From Vogesella mureinivorans (GTDB lineage Bacteria; Pseudomonadota; Gammaproteobacteria; Burkholderiales; Chromobacteriaceae): a stretch of DNA of 64,000 bases. How positions within the stretch are numbered: the stretch's first letter is position 1; each line of letters starts with the position of its first letter. Shown in pieces: positions 34,836 through 43,342 of the stretch. The notes beneath the pieces were generated by a model. It made no database searches. It was given only the letters and a program-made list of their open reading frames with translations, and was not told the origin of the DNA. The DNA is taken from the NCBI RefSeq assembly GCF_007644035.1, contig NZ_VMTV02000464.1:98080-162079 (forward strand). The letters are read 5' to 3'. The translations under genes and the position numbers were made by a program.

Positions 34836-35531
34836 ATGCCTCAGGCGTATCTGGATGCCGTGGGCCTGGCCCTGCCGGCCGCTGCTGTGACCCATGCTAC
34901 AGGCCGGCTGGCCGCCGCATTGCCCGGTTTGCCGCTGGCGGCACCGGCGGATGTGTATCGCTATCGGGTGCCCAAGCTGGGTGAGGGGGGTAGCTGCTCG
35001 CTGGTAGACGAGCTGGATGACACGCCCTATAACGTGGCGCCCTGGCTGGGCGGCGAAAGTGCGGCAGCGAGTGCTGCGCTATTGCAGCTGCATGCACTGG
35101 TAGAGGCCACGCTGCAATCGGCGGCGGCCGACTGGCTGGGCGTGTATTGCCGCTTCGAGCGCGATGGCCAGGCGCGCCTGGTCAAGCTGGCCTACCGCGG
35201 GCTGCCTAGCCGCGGCGAGTTTCCGCTGACCGAAGACTTTGCCCTGTTTAGCAATAATAGCCGCGTAGGCTTGAGCGGCCGTGCTGCCATCGTGGCCGAT
35301 GTGGCTGCCTGGCAGGCCGCGGGCGGCGCGTATTACGAGTGCGACCCCAAAGTACAAAGCGAAGTGTGCCTGCCCGTGCTGGCGGCAGATGGCAGCGTAG
35401 TGGGTATTCTGGACGCCGAAGATGCCCGCCCCGGCTTTTTTGGCGAGGCCGAGCAGGCGGCGTTGGCTGCCTTGGCGCTGGCTTTGTCTGCACCGTTTAG
35501 CCAGCTTGGCGGCGCTGTTGAAAAAAGCTGA
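34836..35531 (+). CDS. GAF-domain protein, fRMsr-like
   Basis: 231 residues; ATG 34836, GGAG about 10 bp upstream. The C-terminal 130 residues are a GAF domain. Its end, YYECDPKVQSEVCLPVLAAD and VVGILDAED, closely resembles free methionine-(R)-sulfoxide reductase (Cys before the SE(I/V)..P motif). The N-terminal ~90 residues (DELDDTPYNVAPWLGGE) are not part of the standard short fRMsr. It may be a redox-active GAF enzyme or a sensor; only one of the expected cysteines sits in the usual place. It lies upstream of ribA. Confidence 0.65.
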   Translation: MPQAYLDAVGLALPAAAVTHATGRLAAALPGLPLAAPADVYRYRVPKLGEGGSCSLVDELDDTPYNVAPWLGGESAAASAALLQLHALVEATLQSAAADWLGVYCRFERDGQARLVKLAYRGLPSRGEFPLTEDFALFSNNSRVGLSGRAAIVADVAAWQAAGGAYYECDPKVQSEVCLPVLAADGSVVGILDAEDARPGFFGEAEQAALAALALALSAPFSQLGGAVEKS

Positions 35532-35567
35532 CTGATGTGTTCGTTTGATTGATCTTTCTCACCCGCA

Positions 35568-35588
35568 GGTGCATGGCTACCATGCACC
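35568..35588 (+). terminator. Hairpin between the GAF gene and ribA
   Basis: GGTGCATGG-CTA-CCATGCACC forms a perfect 9-bp stem followed by GCCTGTTTT. It could end the GAF transcript or lie in the ribA leader. It does not show the conserved FMN riboswitch blocks. Confidence 0.5.
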
Positions 35589-35616
35589 GCCTGTTTTCCT
35601 AGAATCGGAGTCTATT

Positions 35617-36225
35617 TTGAGCCAAGCCGACACCCAGCCCCGTGTAGATCTGGTCGCCAGTTGCCAGCTGCCTACGCCTTGGGGTGTGTTCCAGATGCAT
35701 GGTTTTGAAGAACAAGGCGGACGCGAGCACGTTGCGTTGACGCTGGGCGATATCAGCGGTGGCGATGCCCCGCTGGCCCGTGTGCATTCCGAATGCCTTA
35801 CCGGCGACGGCCTGTTTTCCCTGCGTTGCGATTGCGGCTTCCAGCTGGAAGCTGCGCTAGAGGCGATTGCGGCGGAAGGCCGCGGCATCCTGCTGTACCT
35901 GCGCCAGGAGGGCCGCGGTATCGGCCTGATCAACAAGATTCGCGCCTACAAGCTGCAAGATGGCGGCGCCGATACGGTAGAGGCCAACGAGCAGCTGGGC
36001 TTCCCGGCCGATATGCGCGACTTCCGCATTGCCCGCGAAATGCTGGCGCTGCTGGGCGTGGACGCGGTACGCATCATGACCAACAACCCGCGCAAGATTG
36101 CCACGTTGGAAAAGGCAGGTATTCGTGTGGCGGAGCGTGTGCCACTGCAGGTTGGCCGCAACCCGTATAACGACCACTACTTGGATACCAAGCGCGCCAA
36201 GCTGGGCCACCTGTTCGGCGGTTAA
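35617..36225 (+). CDS. ribA: GTP cyclohydrolase II
   Basis: 202 residues if started at TTG 35617, which has GGAG 6 bp upstream and fits the family length (E. coli 196); no ATG is available in this frame nearby. Zn ligands and catalytic region: [20 protein letters not shown], then [20 protein letters not shown] and [16 protein letters not shown]. It opens the imidazole ring of GTP, releasing formate, as the first step of riboflavin synthesis. It stands apart from other rib genes, which are not in the window. Confidence 0.92.
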   Translation: MSQADTQPRVDLVASCQLPTPWGVFQMHGFEEQGGREHVALTLGDISGGDAPLARVHSECLTGDGLFSLRCDCGFQLEAALEAIAAEGRGILLYLRQEGRGIGLINKIRAYKLQDGGADTVEANEQLGFPADMRDFRIAREMLALLGVDAVRIMTNNPRKIATLEKAGIRVAERVPLQVGRNPYNDHYLDTKRAKLGHLFGG

Positions 36226-36260
36226 GTTTGCCGCCCGGGTGGCGATAAAACCCATAGATA

Positions 36261-36270
36261 GGGGGGGGGG
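36261..36270 (+). repeat. Homopolymeric G10 tract at a ribosome-binding position
   Basis: Ten consecutive G, then CGGC and the ATG of the next gene. The tract occupies the Shine-Dalgarno position and is a candidate for slipped-strand length change. Confidence 0.8.
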
Positions 36271-36274
36271 CGGC

Positions 36275-36799
36275 ATGATCAAGATTGCACCAGTGGGCAG
36301 TGCCGAGGGCATTAGCCAGCATACGCCGCAGCAGCTGCCAGGCCATGGCCAGCTGCACGGCCAAGGTCATGCTGCCGCCACCACCACCTTTAGTGCCAGC
36401 TTGCTCAGCCAGCACGCCTTGCTGCTGGACCCGGACGGCCAGGCGGGGGAAGATGCCAGCCCGGCGCAGCTGGCGCATGCGCTGGGTCAGCTGCTGGCGC
36501 TGCTGGAAGAGCGCCTGGCGGATATGCGCGAGCGCGCGCTACTGGCCGGCGGCCAGCCAGCGCATGGCTTGTTTAACGAGCTGGTGCAGATAAGCGAGGC
36601 GGTGGCGCGGCTGGGGCACCTGTGGCAGCGCCTGTGGCTGAGCATGCCGGAAGCCTGCGAGGCGGCACGGGGCCGTATTCATGCGATGTTTGTCACGGTG
36701 CATTTTTTGCTGCGGGTGTTGCAGCACAGCGCCGAGCCGGCAGACTGGCACGCACAAAGCCAGCTATGGGGGCAGTACGAGGCGGTATTTGCCGCCTAG
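36275..36799 (+). CDS. Hypothetical protein, possibly expressed through a variable poly-G site
   Basis: 174 residues from ATG 36275; I do not recognise a family. The N-terminal ~45 residues are Gln/His/Gly/Ala-rich and probably disordered (HTPQQLPGHGQLHGQGHA). From about residue 62 it is predicted largely helical (LAHALGQLLALLEERLADMR; AMFVTVHFLLRVLQHSA), like a helical-bundle adaptor or secretion-associated protein. No signal peptide or clear membrane helix. The only ribosome-binding candidate is the G10 run, so translation may depend on its length. Follows ribA by 49 bp without a terminator and ends at a strong terminator. Confidence 0.65.
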   Translation: MIKIAPVGSAEGISQHTPQQLPGHGQLHGQGHAAATTTFSASLLSQHALLLDPDGQAGEDASPAQLAHALGQLLALLEERLADMRERALLAGGQPAHGLFNELVQISEAVARLGHLWQRLWLSMPEACEAARGRIHAMFVTVHFLLRVLQHSAEPADWHAQSQLWGQYEAVFAA

Positions 36800-36857
36800 C
36801 CCGGTGGCGCTGTGTTGTTGTGTGGCTGGCGGTGGTGGTCTGGTGTGCTGGAAAAGC

Positions 36858-36887
36858 AAAAAACCGGTCAGCTGACCGGTTTTTTTA
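36858..36887. terminator. Bidirectional terminator
   Basis: The perfect palindrome ACCGGTCAGCTGACCGGT (36863-36880) is flanked by A5 before and T7 after. It separates the hypothetical gene from the convergent tRNA operon. Confidence 0.9.
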
Positions 36888-36892
36888 ATTGG

Positions 36893-36968
<76 letters not shown>

Positions 36969-36976
36969 ACGCAATG

Positions 36977-37052
36977 TGGCGTCCCCACGGGGATTCGAAC
37001 CCCGGTTACCGCCGTGAAAGGGCGATGTCCTAGGCCTCTAGACGATGGGGAC
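36977..37052 (-). tRNA. tRNA-Glu (TTC)
   Basis: 76 nt including CCA. Acceptor GTCCCCA pairs with TGGGGAC; the anticodon loop CTTTCAC gives TTC (codons GAA/GAG); T arm GGTTCGAATCC. Lies 8 bp from one alanine tRNA and 13 bp from the other. Confidence 0.95.
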
Positions 37053-37065
37053 CTAGTGTGTTTCC

Positions 37066-37141
<76 letters not shown>

Positions 37142-37188
37142 TGACACCAGCTCTTCGTTTCGCATCGCTGCGTTGCGAAGAGGTGCGC

Positions 37189-37217
37189 ACTTTAACTTGC
37201 CACCCTGTAGGCGTCAA
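37189..37217 (-). promoter_or_regulatory. Promoter of the tRNA operon
   Basis: On the minus strand TTGACG and TAAAGT are separated by exactly 17 bp, with a GC-rich discriminator (GCGCAC), as expected for a stable-RNA promoter. The leader to the first tRNA contains a CTCTTCG...CGAAGAG hairpin. Confidence 0.8.
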
Positions 37218-37556
37218 GCGGTTTGCCGCAAGTTTTTTCAAAAAAAATGCACTTAATCTGCAAGTGCATGATTTATATGGGTGCGTTCACGATCTTGCCC
37301 AGTGCTTATTGCCATGCTTATGCGGTTACCGGTTTTCCGGGTGCCCGCACATGGCCCGCATCACGCCCGCCCGCGATAGCCCGCCGCGCCATTGCCCCTT
37401 TGGCAGGAGGGCAAATGTCAGGGCGGCCCGTGTTTCTAATGCGATCAGCTGTGCAATCAGATGCTCCGCAACAGCCTGCGCCTGGCAGGTGGCGGAGCTT
37501 CTCGGTGTATGAGGGTTGGCCGCACGCGCAGGCATGCGGCCAACCTTTAGTGGGCG
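37218..37556. other. Intergenic stretch between tRNA promoter and phasin gene
   Basis: About 340 bp without a credible gene. It starts AT-rich (A-tract AAAAAAAATGC, possible upstream promoter element for the tRNA operon). It contains a dyad ATGCACTT/AAGTGCAT near 37248-37270 and ends in an inverted pair of the repeat word (37514-37545) that probably terminates the minus-strand phasin transcript. Confidence 0.6.
37514..37545. terminator. Terminator built from an inverted pair of the GCGGCCAAC word
   Basis: GGTTGGCCGCA (37514-37524), loop, then TGCGGCCAACC (37535-37545): an 11-bp perfect stem 12 bp downstream of the minus-strand phasin stop. Confidence 0.75.
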
Positions 37557-38012
37557 CTAGTCGGAGCTGCTTTGTGCGGCTGTCGCCACCGGCGTGTGCA
37601 GGCTGGCCCAGTAGCCATAGTTCACTTCCAGGTTTTCCTGCAGGCTGGCCAGGTCTACGGTTTGCTGGCCCAGGATCTGCACGGCACGCAGGGTCAGGTT
37701 GACTTCTTGCTCCAGCAGCTTGGATACCGTATTGGCCTGGCTGATCTGGCAAGCGCTGTGAAACCAGCCTTGCCACTGCGCCAGCCAGCTATCTTGCTGG
37801 GCCATCAGCTTTTGCAGGCTGGCCGCTTGCAGCTGTGTCAGGCTCAGCCAGGTGTCGGTATGGGCCAGTGCGGGCAGCATGGCCAGGCTGGCGCCAAGGT
37901 TATGTTGGCCGCGTGCGGCCAGGTTGCCCAGCAGCTGGGCGTGGCCGTGCTGCGGGGTGGCCTGGCTGCTGCGCGCCAGGGCGTGGGGGAGGGCGTGATC
38001 TGCGTGGGTCAT
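37557..38012 (-). CDS. Phasin-family protein
   Basis: 151 residues from ATG 38012 (AAAGGA upstream). Helical and Gln/Leu/Ala-rich: MLPALAHTDTWLSLTQLQAA, QQDSWLAQWQGWFHSACQIS, then SLQENLEVNYGYWASLHTP. The composition and W/Q pattern are those of phasin_2-like granule proteins. Expected to coat polyhydroxyalkanoate granules or act as a chaperone. The gene lies 17 bp after a PHB depolymerase-like esterase, probably one operon. Confidence 0.7.
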   Translation of the reverse strand: MTHADHALPHALARSSQATPQHGHAQLLGNLAARGQHNLGASLAMLPALAHTDTWLSLTQLQAASLQKLMAQQDSWLAQWQGWFHSACQISQANTVSKLLEQEVNLTLRAVQILGQQTVDLASLQENLEVNYGYWASLHTPVATAAQSSSD

Positions 38013-38029
38013 GGGGTGTCCTTTGTGGG

Positions 38030-39094
38030 CTAGCCGCCCAGGCGTTGCAGCATGGCGTGAATGGCGCGGATTTGCAGTGCCTGGCGCGAGTAGTAGTCGG
38101 GGTAGTCGGCGCTGCGGCTGGTGTAACCCCACCAGTCCCAGCAGCCGTCGGGGTTCTGCGCCAGCGTGCTGTCGCTACCGGCGGCCTGCGGGTACAGCAC
38201 GATCAGGTTGTTGCTGTCGGCGATCGTGTTGTACCCGGTGGTGGTGATGTAGCGGTTGCCGTATGGCGGCTGGCTGGCGGTATCGGCCTGGCCCAGGGTG
38301 TAGCTGACATAGCTGTAGCCTTGCTTGCAGCCGTGCAGGGCAATGTGCACGCGCGCCGGGGCGCCTTGCAGCACCGCTTGCGGCACGTACACGTAGCCAT
38401 AGTCGGCCATGCTGGCGTGCGGGTCGTTGCCGAAAAATTCACGCTGGTCAAAGCGCAATAGTTGGCCGCTGGCCTGGGCTGCGGGTGCCGCCAGACCGGG
38501 GTAGATGTGTTGCAGGATGCGGTGCGACTGCATGAAGCCGCCGTTATTGAGGTAGGGCGGCTGGTTGCTGCCCAGCGGCGAGTCTTCCGGGTTGTCGGTA
38601 ATCAGCGAGTGGCCGGCCGGCAGCGCGTGGTGGTAGGCAATCTGGCTATCGGGCACCCCCAGCAGGCGGTACATCTCGCGCGTTTGCGCTACCACGGCGC
38701 TGTTGACCACGCTGTCGGCGCTGCCGGTAAACACGTATACGCGCTGGCGTGCCAGGTTAGCCAGCGGGTCGATCAGCGCATCGCGCTCGGCCTCTTGTGC
38801 CAGCTTTACCGACAGCTGCGCCGGTGGCGCCAGCGCGGGGGTGAGCGGCGCCATGCACAGCTGCAGCGCGTTCAGCTCGTAGGCGTCCTCGGCCAGCCAG
38901 GCGGCTCCGGGAAAGGTTTCCACGCCACGGTAGGGGCCGCCAGCCACGACACCGGCACCCATAAAGCTGGCCGAGTGTGCCAGGTGCAGCTGCACCGTCA
39001 TGAACGCGCCGGAGGACAGCCCGGAAACAGAGCTTTCGCCGGGGGTGACGTTGTATGGCCCAAGCTGGGCTATCTGGGTGGCAGGTAGGTGCAT
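38030..39094 (-). CDS. PHB depolymerase-family esterase without signal peptide
   Basis: 354 residues. Lipase box GLSSGAFM (Ser about residue 27) near the N terminus, preceded by only ~24 residues of non-hydrophobic sequence, so no Sec signal is present. Further family text: VFTGSADSVVN, LPAGHSLITD, IALHGCKQGY and DGCWDWWGY. The neighbouring phasin gene suggests a role in mobilising intracellular PHB, although this sequence type is usually secreted. It could also be a general esterase. A start further upstream with an export signal is not visible. Confidence 0.82.
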   Translation of the reverse strand: MHLPATQIAQLGPYNVTPGESSVSGLSSGAFMTVQLHLAHSASFMGAGVVAGGPYRGVETFPGAAWLAEDAYELNALQLCMAPLTPALAPPAQLSVKLAQEAERDALIDPLANLARQRVYVFTGSADSVVNSAVVAQTREMYRLLGVPDSQIAYHHALPAGHSLITDNPEDSPLGSNQPPYLNNGGFMQSHRILQHIYPGLAAPAAQASGQLLRFDQREFFGNDPHASMADYGYVYVPQAVLQGAPARVHIALHGCKQGYSYVSYTLGQADTASQPPYGNRYITTTGYNTIADSNNLIVLYPQAAGSDSTLAQNPDGCWDWWGYTSRSADYPDYYSRQALQIRAIHAMLQRLGG

Positions 39095-39258
39095 GTCTGG
39101 CTTCCTGTGGGGGAGATGCAGGTATTGTTGGCCAGATGCTTGATTTCAATATGAATTTTGCATGATCTTTATGTTTACTGTTGCTGTGCAGTTTCGTTAA
39201 AACAGCCACTGCAATCTTTTTATACTGCCAGCTCACTCACAGTAAAGAGATCATCATC

Positions 39259-39837
39259 ATGATGGGTAAAAGCAGGCTGGAAGCGTTTAGCGATGGGGTG
39301 TTGGCCATTATCATCACCATCATGGTGCTGGAGCTGAAAGTGCCGCACGGGGAGGGCTGGGCGGTGTTGCAAAAGCTGTGGCCGGTGTTTGGCAGCTATT
39401 TGTTGAGCTTTGTGTATGTCGGTATTTACTGGAACAACCATCACCACATGCTGCACGCTACCCGCCAGGTAAGCGGCGCAGTGTTGTGGGCCAACCTGCA
39501 CTTGTTGTTCTGGCTGTCGCTGGTGCCGTTTGCCAGTGGCTGGGCGGGTGAAAACCACTTTGCCCCCCTGCCTACGGCGCTGTACGGCGTGGTGCTGCTG
39601 ATGTCGGCGCTGGCGTACTGGCTGCTGGAGTGGGCCTTGCTGCGTGTGCCGGAGAACGCACTGCTGTCGCAAGCTTTGGGGCGCGACGTGAAGGGCAAGC
39701 TGTCACTGGTGCTGTATCTGCTGGGTATTGCGGTGGCTATACAGCTGCCAGCGCTGGCCTGGGGGATTTATGCGGCGGTGGCGCTGATGTGGCTGGTGCC
39801 GGACCGTCGTATCGAGCGGCAGTTACACCAGGCCTGA
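39259..39837 (+). CDS. TMEM175-family integral membrane protein (potassium channel family)
   Basis: 192 residues from ATG 39259 (AAAGAG upstream; ATG 39262 also possible). The N terminus has the diagnostic motif RLEAFSDGVLAIIITIMVLE (the R/K-x-x-x-FSDG-V signature of TMEM175). There are six hydrophobic segments; HHHML follows the second. By homology it forms a potassium-permeable channel in the inner membrane; physiological role here unknown. Confidence 0.87.
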   Translation: MMGKSRLEAFSDGVLAIIITIMVLELKVPHGEGWAVLQKLWPVFGSYLLSFVYVGIYWNNHHHMLHATRQVSGAVLWANLHLLFWLSLVPFASGWAGENHFAPLPTALYGVVLLMSALAYWLLEWALLRVPENALLSQALGRDVKGKLSLVLYLLGIAVAIQLPALAWGIYAAVALMWLVPDRRIERQLHQA

Positions 39838-39925
39838 TGCCCAGTCATCGGGCATAATGGGCGGGCTGGTGCGCGGTGGCGTGCCGGCCTGCCGCCGTTG
39901 TTGCGGCCAACCTTAGGAGATTTCC

Positions 39926-40540
39926 ATGTTCGGCAAACTGGCATCGGATGCACTGGGCCTGAGCGATATCGGCCGCGTTATCGCCCCGCAGGACTACCAC
40001 AAGGTAGAAAGCGACGACTACATCATGCACGAGAAAGGGGAGAAGATTTTCTTCCTGATCAAGAGCAAAACCGACGAATACTGCTTTACCAACCTGGCGC
40101 TGCTGCACCTAGACGGCGACAGTGCCATCAGCAAGAAGCGCTTGCTCAAGCGCTACGACTACTACCAGCACGACATCAGCAATGTGCAGCTGGAAACCGC
40201 CGGCACGATTGATCTGGATATCGAGCTGAAATTTGCGCTGGGCGGGCAGGTGTTTTCCATTGATGTGCACAAAGAGCACATTGAACCGCTAAAAGACATC
40301 TATAAGGCGCTGATCGAGATTAGCCAGCACATGGCCGACGAGCACCACAAGCTGGGCCTGGTGACGCAGAGCCTGGACCGGGTGGTGAGCTCGCTGACAC
40401 GGCAGGCCGGCGGGCAGGCAGACCTGGCGCAGCAGGCCAGCGCGCTATACGGGTTTTATCAGGACACCCTGCTGCAGGCTAGCCATGCTGCGCACCGCAA
40501 GGACTACAGCAGCGTATTCGAGTGCTTTATCCGCAGCTAG
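39926..40540 (+). CDS. PH-domain protein of the YvbH type
   Basis: 204 residues; AGGAGA 6 bp upstream of the ATG. MFGKLASDALGLSDIGRVIA is followed by IMHEKGEKIFFLIKSKTDEY and ALLHLDGDSAISKKRLLKRY, the bacterial PH-like fold, and then a helical oligomerisation part (DIYKALIEISQHMADEH). Cytosolic, function unknown; homologues are probably stress-related scaffold proteins. One repeat word (39903-39911) sits immediately before the ribosome-binding site. A terminator follows. Confidence 0.8.
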   Translation: MFGKLASDALGLSDIGRVIAPQDYHKVESDDYIMHEKGEKIFFLIKSKTDEYCFTNLALLHLDGDSAISKKRLLKRYDYYQHDISNVQLETAGTIDLDIELKFALGGQVFSIDVHKEHIEPLKDIYKALIEISQHMADEHHKLGLVTQSLDRVVSSLTRQAGGQADLAQQASALYGFYQDTLLQASHAAHRKDYSSVFECFIRS

Positions 40541-40560
40541 CCCCCAAAGGCCAAGCCGTA

Positions 40561-40589
40561 GCCGCCTGTACCGTGCAGGCGGCTTTTTT
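40561..40589 (+). terminator. Intrinsic terminator of the PH-domain gene
   Basis: GCCGCCTG-TACCGTG-CAGGCGGC followed by T6. Confidence 0.88.
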
Positions 40590-40663
40590 ATTCTGCGGTT
40601 GCGGTGTTGGTCTGGCAGTGAACTAGGGCTATCATCCGGGTATGACGTTTAATCTGGATAAAT

Positions 40664-41704
40664 ATGACATTGCACAAGATGCTGCTTTTACTGGGCTTGC
40701 TGTCATGCATACCGCCGGGCGTGGCGGCAGATGGTTTGCCCGCAGCAGAGTGGGCTGCGCGGGAAATGCGCTATATCGCCAGCCAGTTTCCCGGCCGGCT
40801 GGCAGGTGCCGAGCGCGAGTTTGCCGCCGCCGAGTACCTGCATATCCAGCTATCCAGCATGGGTTATCAAACGCACACCCAGGCGTTTGATACCGAATAC
40901 AACTACGTGTTTGCCAACAATGTGCGCCAGCGCCGCCTGCTGCAGTCGCGTAATGTCATCGCCACCAAACCGGGTGTCAGCGGCCAGGTCATCGTGATTG
41001 GCGCCCACTTTGACACCGCCACCACCCTGCACGAAGTACACGAAGGCGTGTTTGGCGGCGAGCAGCTGCAAGGGCTGGACGATAATGCCTCGGGCGTAGG
41101 CGTCATGCTGGCGCTGGCGCGCGAGCTGGCCAATGCCCCGGTGCAGCACACACTCAAGTTTGTGGCATTTGGCGCCAAGGAGCTGGGCATGAAAGGCTCG
41201 CAGGCCTATCTGGACAGCCTGCCACCGGCCGAGCGCAGCCGCACCCTGCTCATGGTCAACCTGGACAGCCTGCTGACCGGTGACGCGCTGTATTTCAATG
41301 CCGGCAAGCGTACCGTGGCGGCCAACCCTGCCGCCGGCGCCGCGCGGGACCGTGCTCTGGCGTTGGCCGCAGCGCTGGGCATAGACGCCCGCAGCAACCC
41401 CGGGCTACACCCTGATTACCCTGCGGGTACCGGCTGTTGTTCCGACCAGGAAAGTTTCGATAAAGCAGGCATTCCCGTGCTGGCGGTAGAAGCCACTAAT
41501 TGGTCGCTGGGCAAGGGCGATGGCTATATGCAAACCGCCTTGCCCGGCGTAACCGGCGGCAGTAGCTGGCACCGCCCCGATATCGATAACCTGGCGCGCT
41601 TGCCACAGCTGCTACCGGGTAGGCTGGAGCAGCGCGCCCGCGATAGCTTGCGCATTCTGCTGCCGTTCTTGCTGGAGGCCAGCGGCGCCCGCCCGGCACC
41701 GTGA
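40664..41704 (+). CDS. M28-family aminopeptidase (Iap-like)
   Basis: 346 residues, the same size as E. coli Iap (345). Short Sec signal peptide (MTLHKMLLLLGLLSCIPPGVAA). Zn-site text in order: VIGAHFDT (His/Asp), GLDDNASGVG (bridging Asp), FGAKELGMKGS (Glu), MVNLDS (Asp) and GSSWHRPDIDN (His). Secreted or periplasmic exopeptidase. The KE in place of the usual EE is a variation, but one Glu remains. A DUF192 gene follows 16 bp downstream. Confidence 0.85.
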   Translation: MTLHKMLLLLGLLSCIPPGVAADGLPAAEWAAREMRYIASQFPGRLAGAEREFAAAEYLHIQLSSMGYQTHTQAFDTEYNYVFANNVRQRRLLQSRNVIATKPGVSGQVIVIGAHFDTATTLHEVHEGVFGGEQLQGLDDNASGVGVMLALARELANAPVQHTLKFVAFGAKELGMKGSQAYLDSLPPAERSRTLLMVNLDSLLTGDALYFNAGKRTVAANPAAGAARDRALALAAALGIDARSNPGLHPDYPAGTGCCSDQESFDKAGIPVLAVEATNWSLGKGDGYMQTALPGVTGGSSWHRPDIDNLARLPQLLPGRLEQRARDSLRILLPFLLEASGARPAP

Positions 41705-41720
41705 AACCCGGAACCCTGCC

Positions 41721-42164
41721 ATGAAAAACCTCCTCTGCCTGTTAGGCGTCTTACCCCTGCTGGCCGGCGCGCAAGGGGTGGAAGGTAACGCCCCGCCGGC
41801 CATGCGCCATTGCCAGGTGGTGTTTGACAATGGTGCCAGCCTGGCCGCTGTGCCGCTGGCCGAAACCAGCGAGCAGCAGATGCGTGGCTTGTCGCGCCGC
41901 CACGATGTGCGTAGCGGCATGTGGTTTGCCTTTGCGCAGCCGCAACCGCTGCGCTTCTGGATGAGTGACACCTGGCAGCCGCTGTCGATAGGCTTTATCG
42001 ATGCGGCCGGGGTGCTGTTCCAGATCGCCGACATGCAGCCGGATACGCTGGATGTCCACGCCAGCAGCCGTGCCGGTGTAGCGGCGCTAGAGCTGCCGCG
42101 TGGCAGCTTTGCCATGCTGGGTGTGCAGCCTGGTACCCGGGTCAGCCTGCAGCACTGCGACTAA
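41721..42164 (+). CDS. DUF192-family secreted protein
   Basis: 147 residues with a signal peptide (MKNLLCLLGVLPLLAGAQG). The family core is visible: EQQMRGLSRRHDVRSGMWFA, LRFWMSDTWQPLSIGFIDA, and RGSFAMLGVQPGTRV. The function of DUF192 is not established; it is usually exported. Probably co-transcribed with the M28 peptidase gene. Confidence 0.85.
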   Translation: MKNLLCLLGVLPLLAGAQGVEGNAPPAMRHCQVVFDNGASLAAVPLAETSEQQMRGLSRRHDVRSGMWFAFAQPQPLRFWMSDTWQPLSIGFIDAAGVLFQIADMQPDTLDVHASSRAGVAALELPRGSFAMLGVQPGTRVSLQHCD

Positions 42165-42314
42165 GCCGCGCAGCAGGCCCGCTCACCCGCTACGCGGCCT
42201 AGACCACCCCGACACCCCGTGCGGGGCCCGTGGTACTGGCGGGGATTTTTTCTCTGCCCGCACGGTCTGTGCTAGCTTGCAGTACACCCGTTCAACCCTG
42301 CCAGGAAGCCCGCC

Positions 42315-43202
42315 ATGCGCCAGAAACCTACCGTGCCCGCTGTGAACCAGGACATTATCCGGCTGTACGATGAATACACCCACGCACCGCTATCCCGCCG
42401 CGATTTTTTCCAGCGGCTCACCCGCCTGGCCGGTGGCACGGCTGCCGCGTATGCCATCCTGCCTTTGCTGGAAAACAACTACGCGCAGGCACAGCAGGTG
42501 GCGGCGGGTGATAGCCGTTTGCAGGCGGCTGATACAGTGTTTGGCCGGTTGGGCGACGCCAGCCTCAGCGGCTATCGCGTGCAGCCTGCCGGTGCCGATG
42601 CGCGCCAGCTGCCGGCGGTGATCGTGATTCACGAAAACCGTGGCCTGAACCCGCATATCCGCGATGTAGCACGCCGCCTGGCGCTGGAAGGCTTTGTGGT
42701 GCTGGCACCAGATTATCTGTCCACGCAGGGCGGCACGCCGGCAGACGAAGACAAGGCGCGCGAGATGTTCGGCAAGCTGGATGCCGCCGTATCGCGCGAT
42801 GTGTCGCTGGCGGCACTGGCCTACCTGCAAGTGCAGGGTAAGGGCAAGGTGGGGGCGGTGGGCTTCTGCTGGGGCGGCGGCCAGGTGGGGCAGCTGGCCG
42901 TGCATGCGCCGGCGCTGGGGGCGGGGGTGGTGTACTACGGTGCGCAGCCAGCAGCCGCCGACGTGCCACGTATCAAGGCGCCGCTGCTGCTGCACTATGC
43001 CGCACTGGACGAGCGCATCAACGCCGGCATCCCGGCATTCGAAGACGCGCTGAAGGCCGCTGGTAGCCGCTACACGCTGCAGCTGTACCCAGGCGTGAAT
43101 CACGCGTTCAACAACGACACCAACACCGCCCGTTACGACAAAGCCGCCGCCGAGCTGGCCTGGGGCCGTACCGTGGCCTTCCTGCGCCAGCAGCTGGCGT
43201 AA
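42315..43202 (+). CDS. Dienelactone hydrolase-family protein with Tat signal
   Basis: 295 residues. A twin-arginine signal, SRRDFFQRLTRLAGG, is at about residues 27-41 followed by a hydrophobic stretch, so a folded periplasmic protein is expected. Catalytic triad text: GFCWGGGQ (Cys nucleophile, about residue 176), LDERINAG (Asp region) and GVNHAFNND (His). Members hydrolyse lactone or ester bonds; the substrate is unknown. Stands alone before a terminator. Confidence 0.87.
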   Translation: MRQKPTVPAVNQDIIRLYDEYTHAPLSRRDFFQRLTRLAGGTAAAYAILPLLENNYAQAQQVAAGDSRLQAADTVFGRLGDASLSGYRVQPAGADARQLPAVIVIHENRGLNPHIRDVARRLALEGFVVLAPDYLSTQGGTPADEDKAREMFGKLDAAVSRDVSLAALAYLQVQGKGKVGAVGFCWGGGQVGQLAVHAPALGAGVVYYGAQPAAADVPRIKAPLLLHYAALDERINAGIPAFEDALKAAGSRYTLQLYPGVNHAFNNDTNTARYDKAAAELAWGRTVAFLRQQLA

Positions 43203-43289
43203 GGCGCGCCGGTATCGTCAAGGCACAAGGCTGCTGCATAGCAGCGGCCTTGCTGTTTGGCGGCGTGGCACGGTAGGCACCTGCTAGCT

Positions 43290-43326
43290 AAAAGCCCCCG
43301 GCTTGGCTGGCAAGCAGGGGGCTTTA
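43290..43326 (+). terminator. Intrinsic terminator after the dienelactone hydrolase gene
   Basis: AAAAGCCCCC (43290-43299) pairs with GGGGGCTTTA (43317-43326). Confidence 0.8.
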
Positions 43327-43342
43327 TCGTGGCAAGACACAT

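Noticed and set aside
35532-35616. FMN riboswitch upstream of ribA
   Set aside because: The leader has one simple hairpin and lacks the conserved FMN aptamer blocks.
36098-36274. Upstream in-frame extension of the poly-G gene into ribA
   Set aside because: It would overlap the ribA coding region out of frame and use ribA codons; ATG 36275 directly after the G tract is more plausible.
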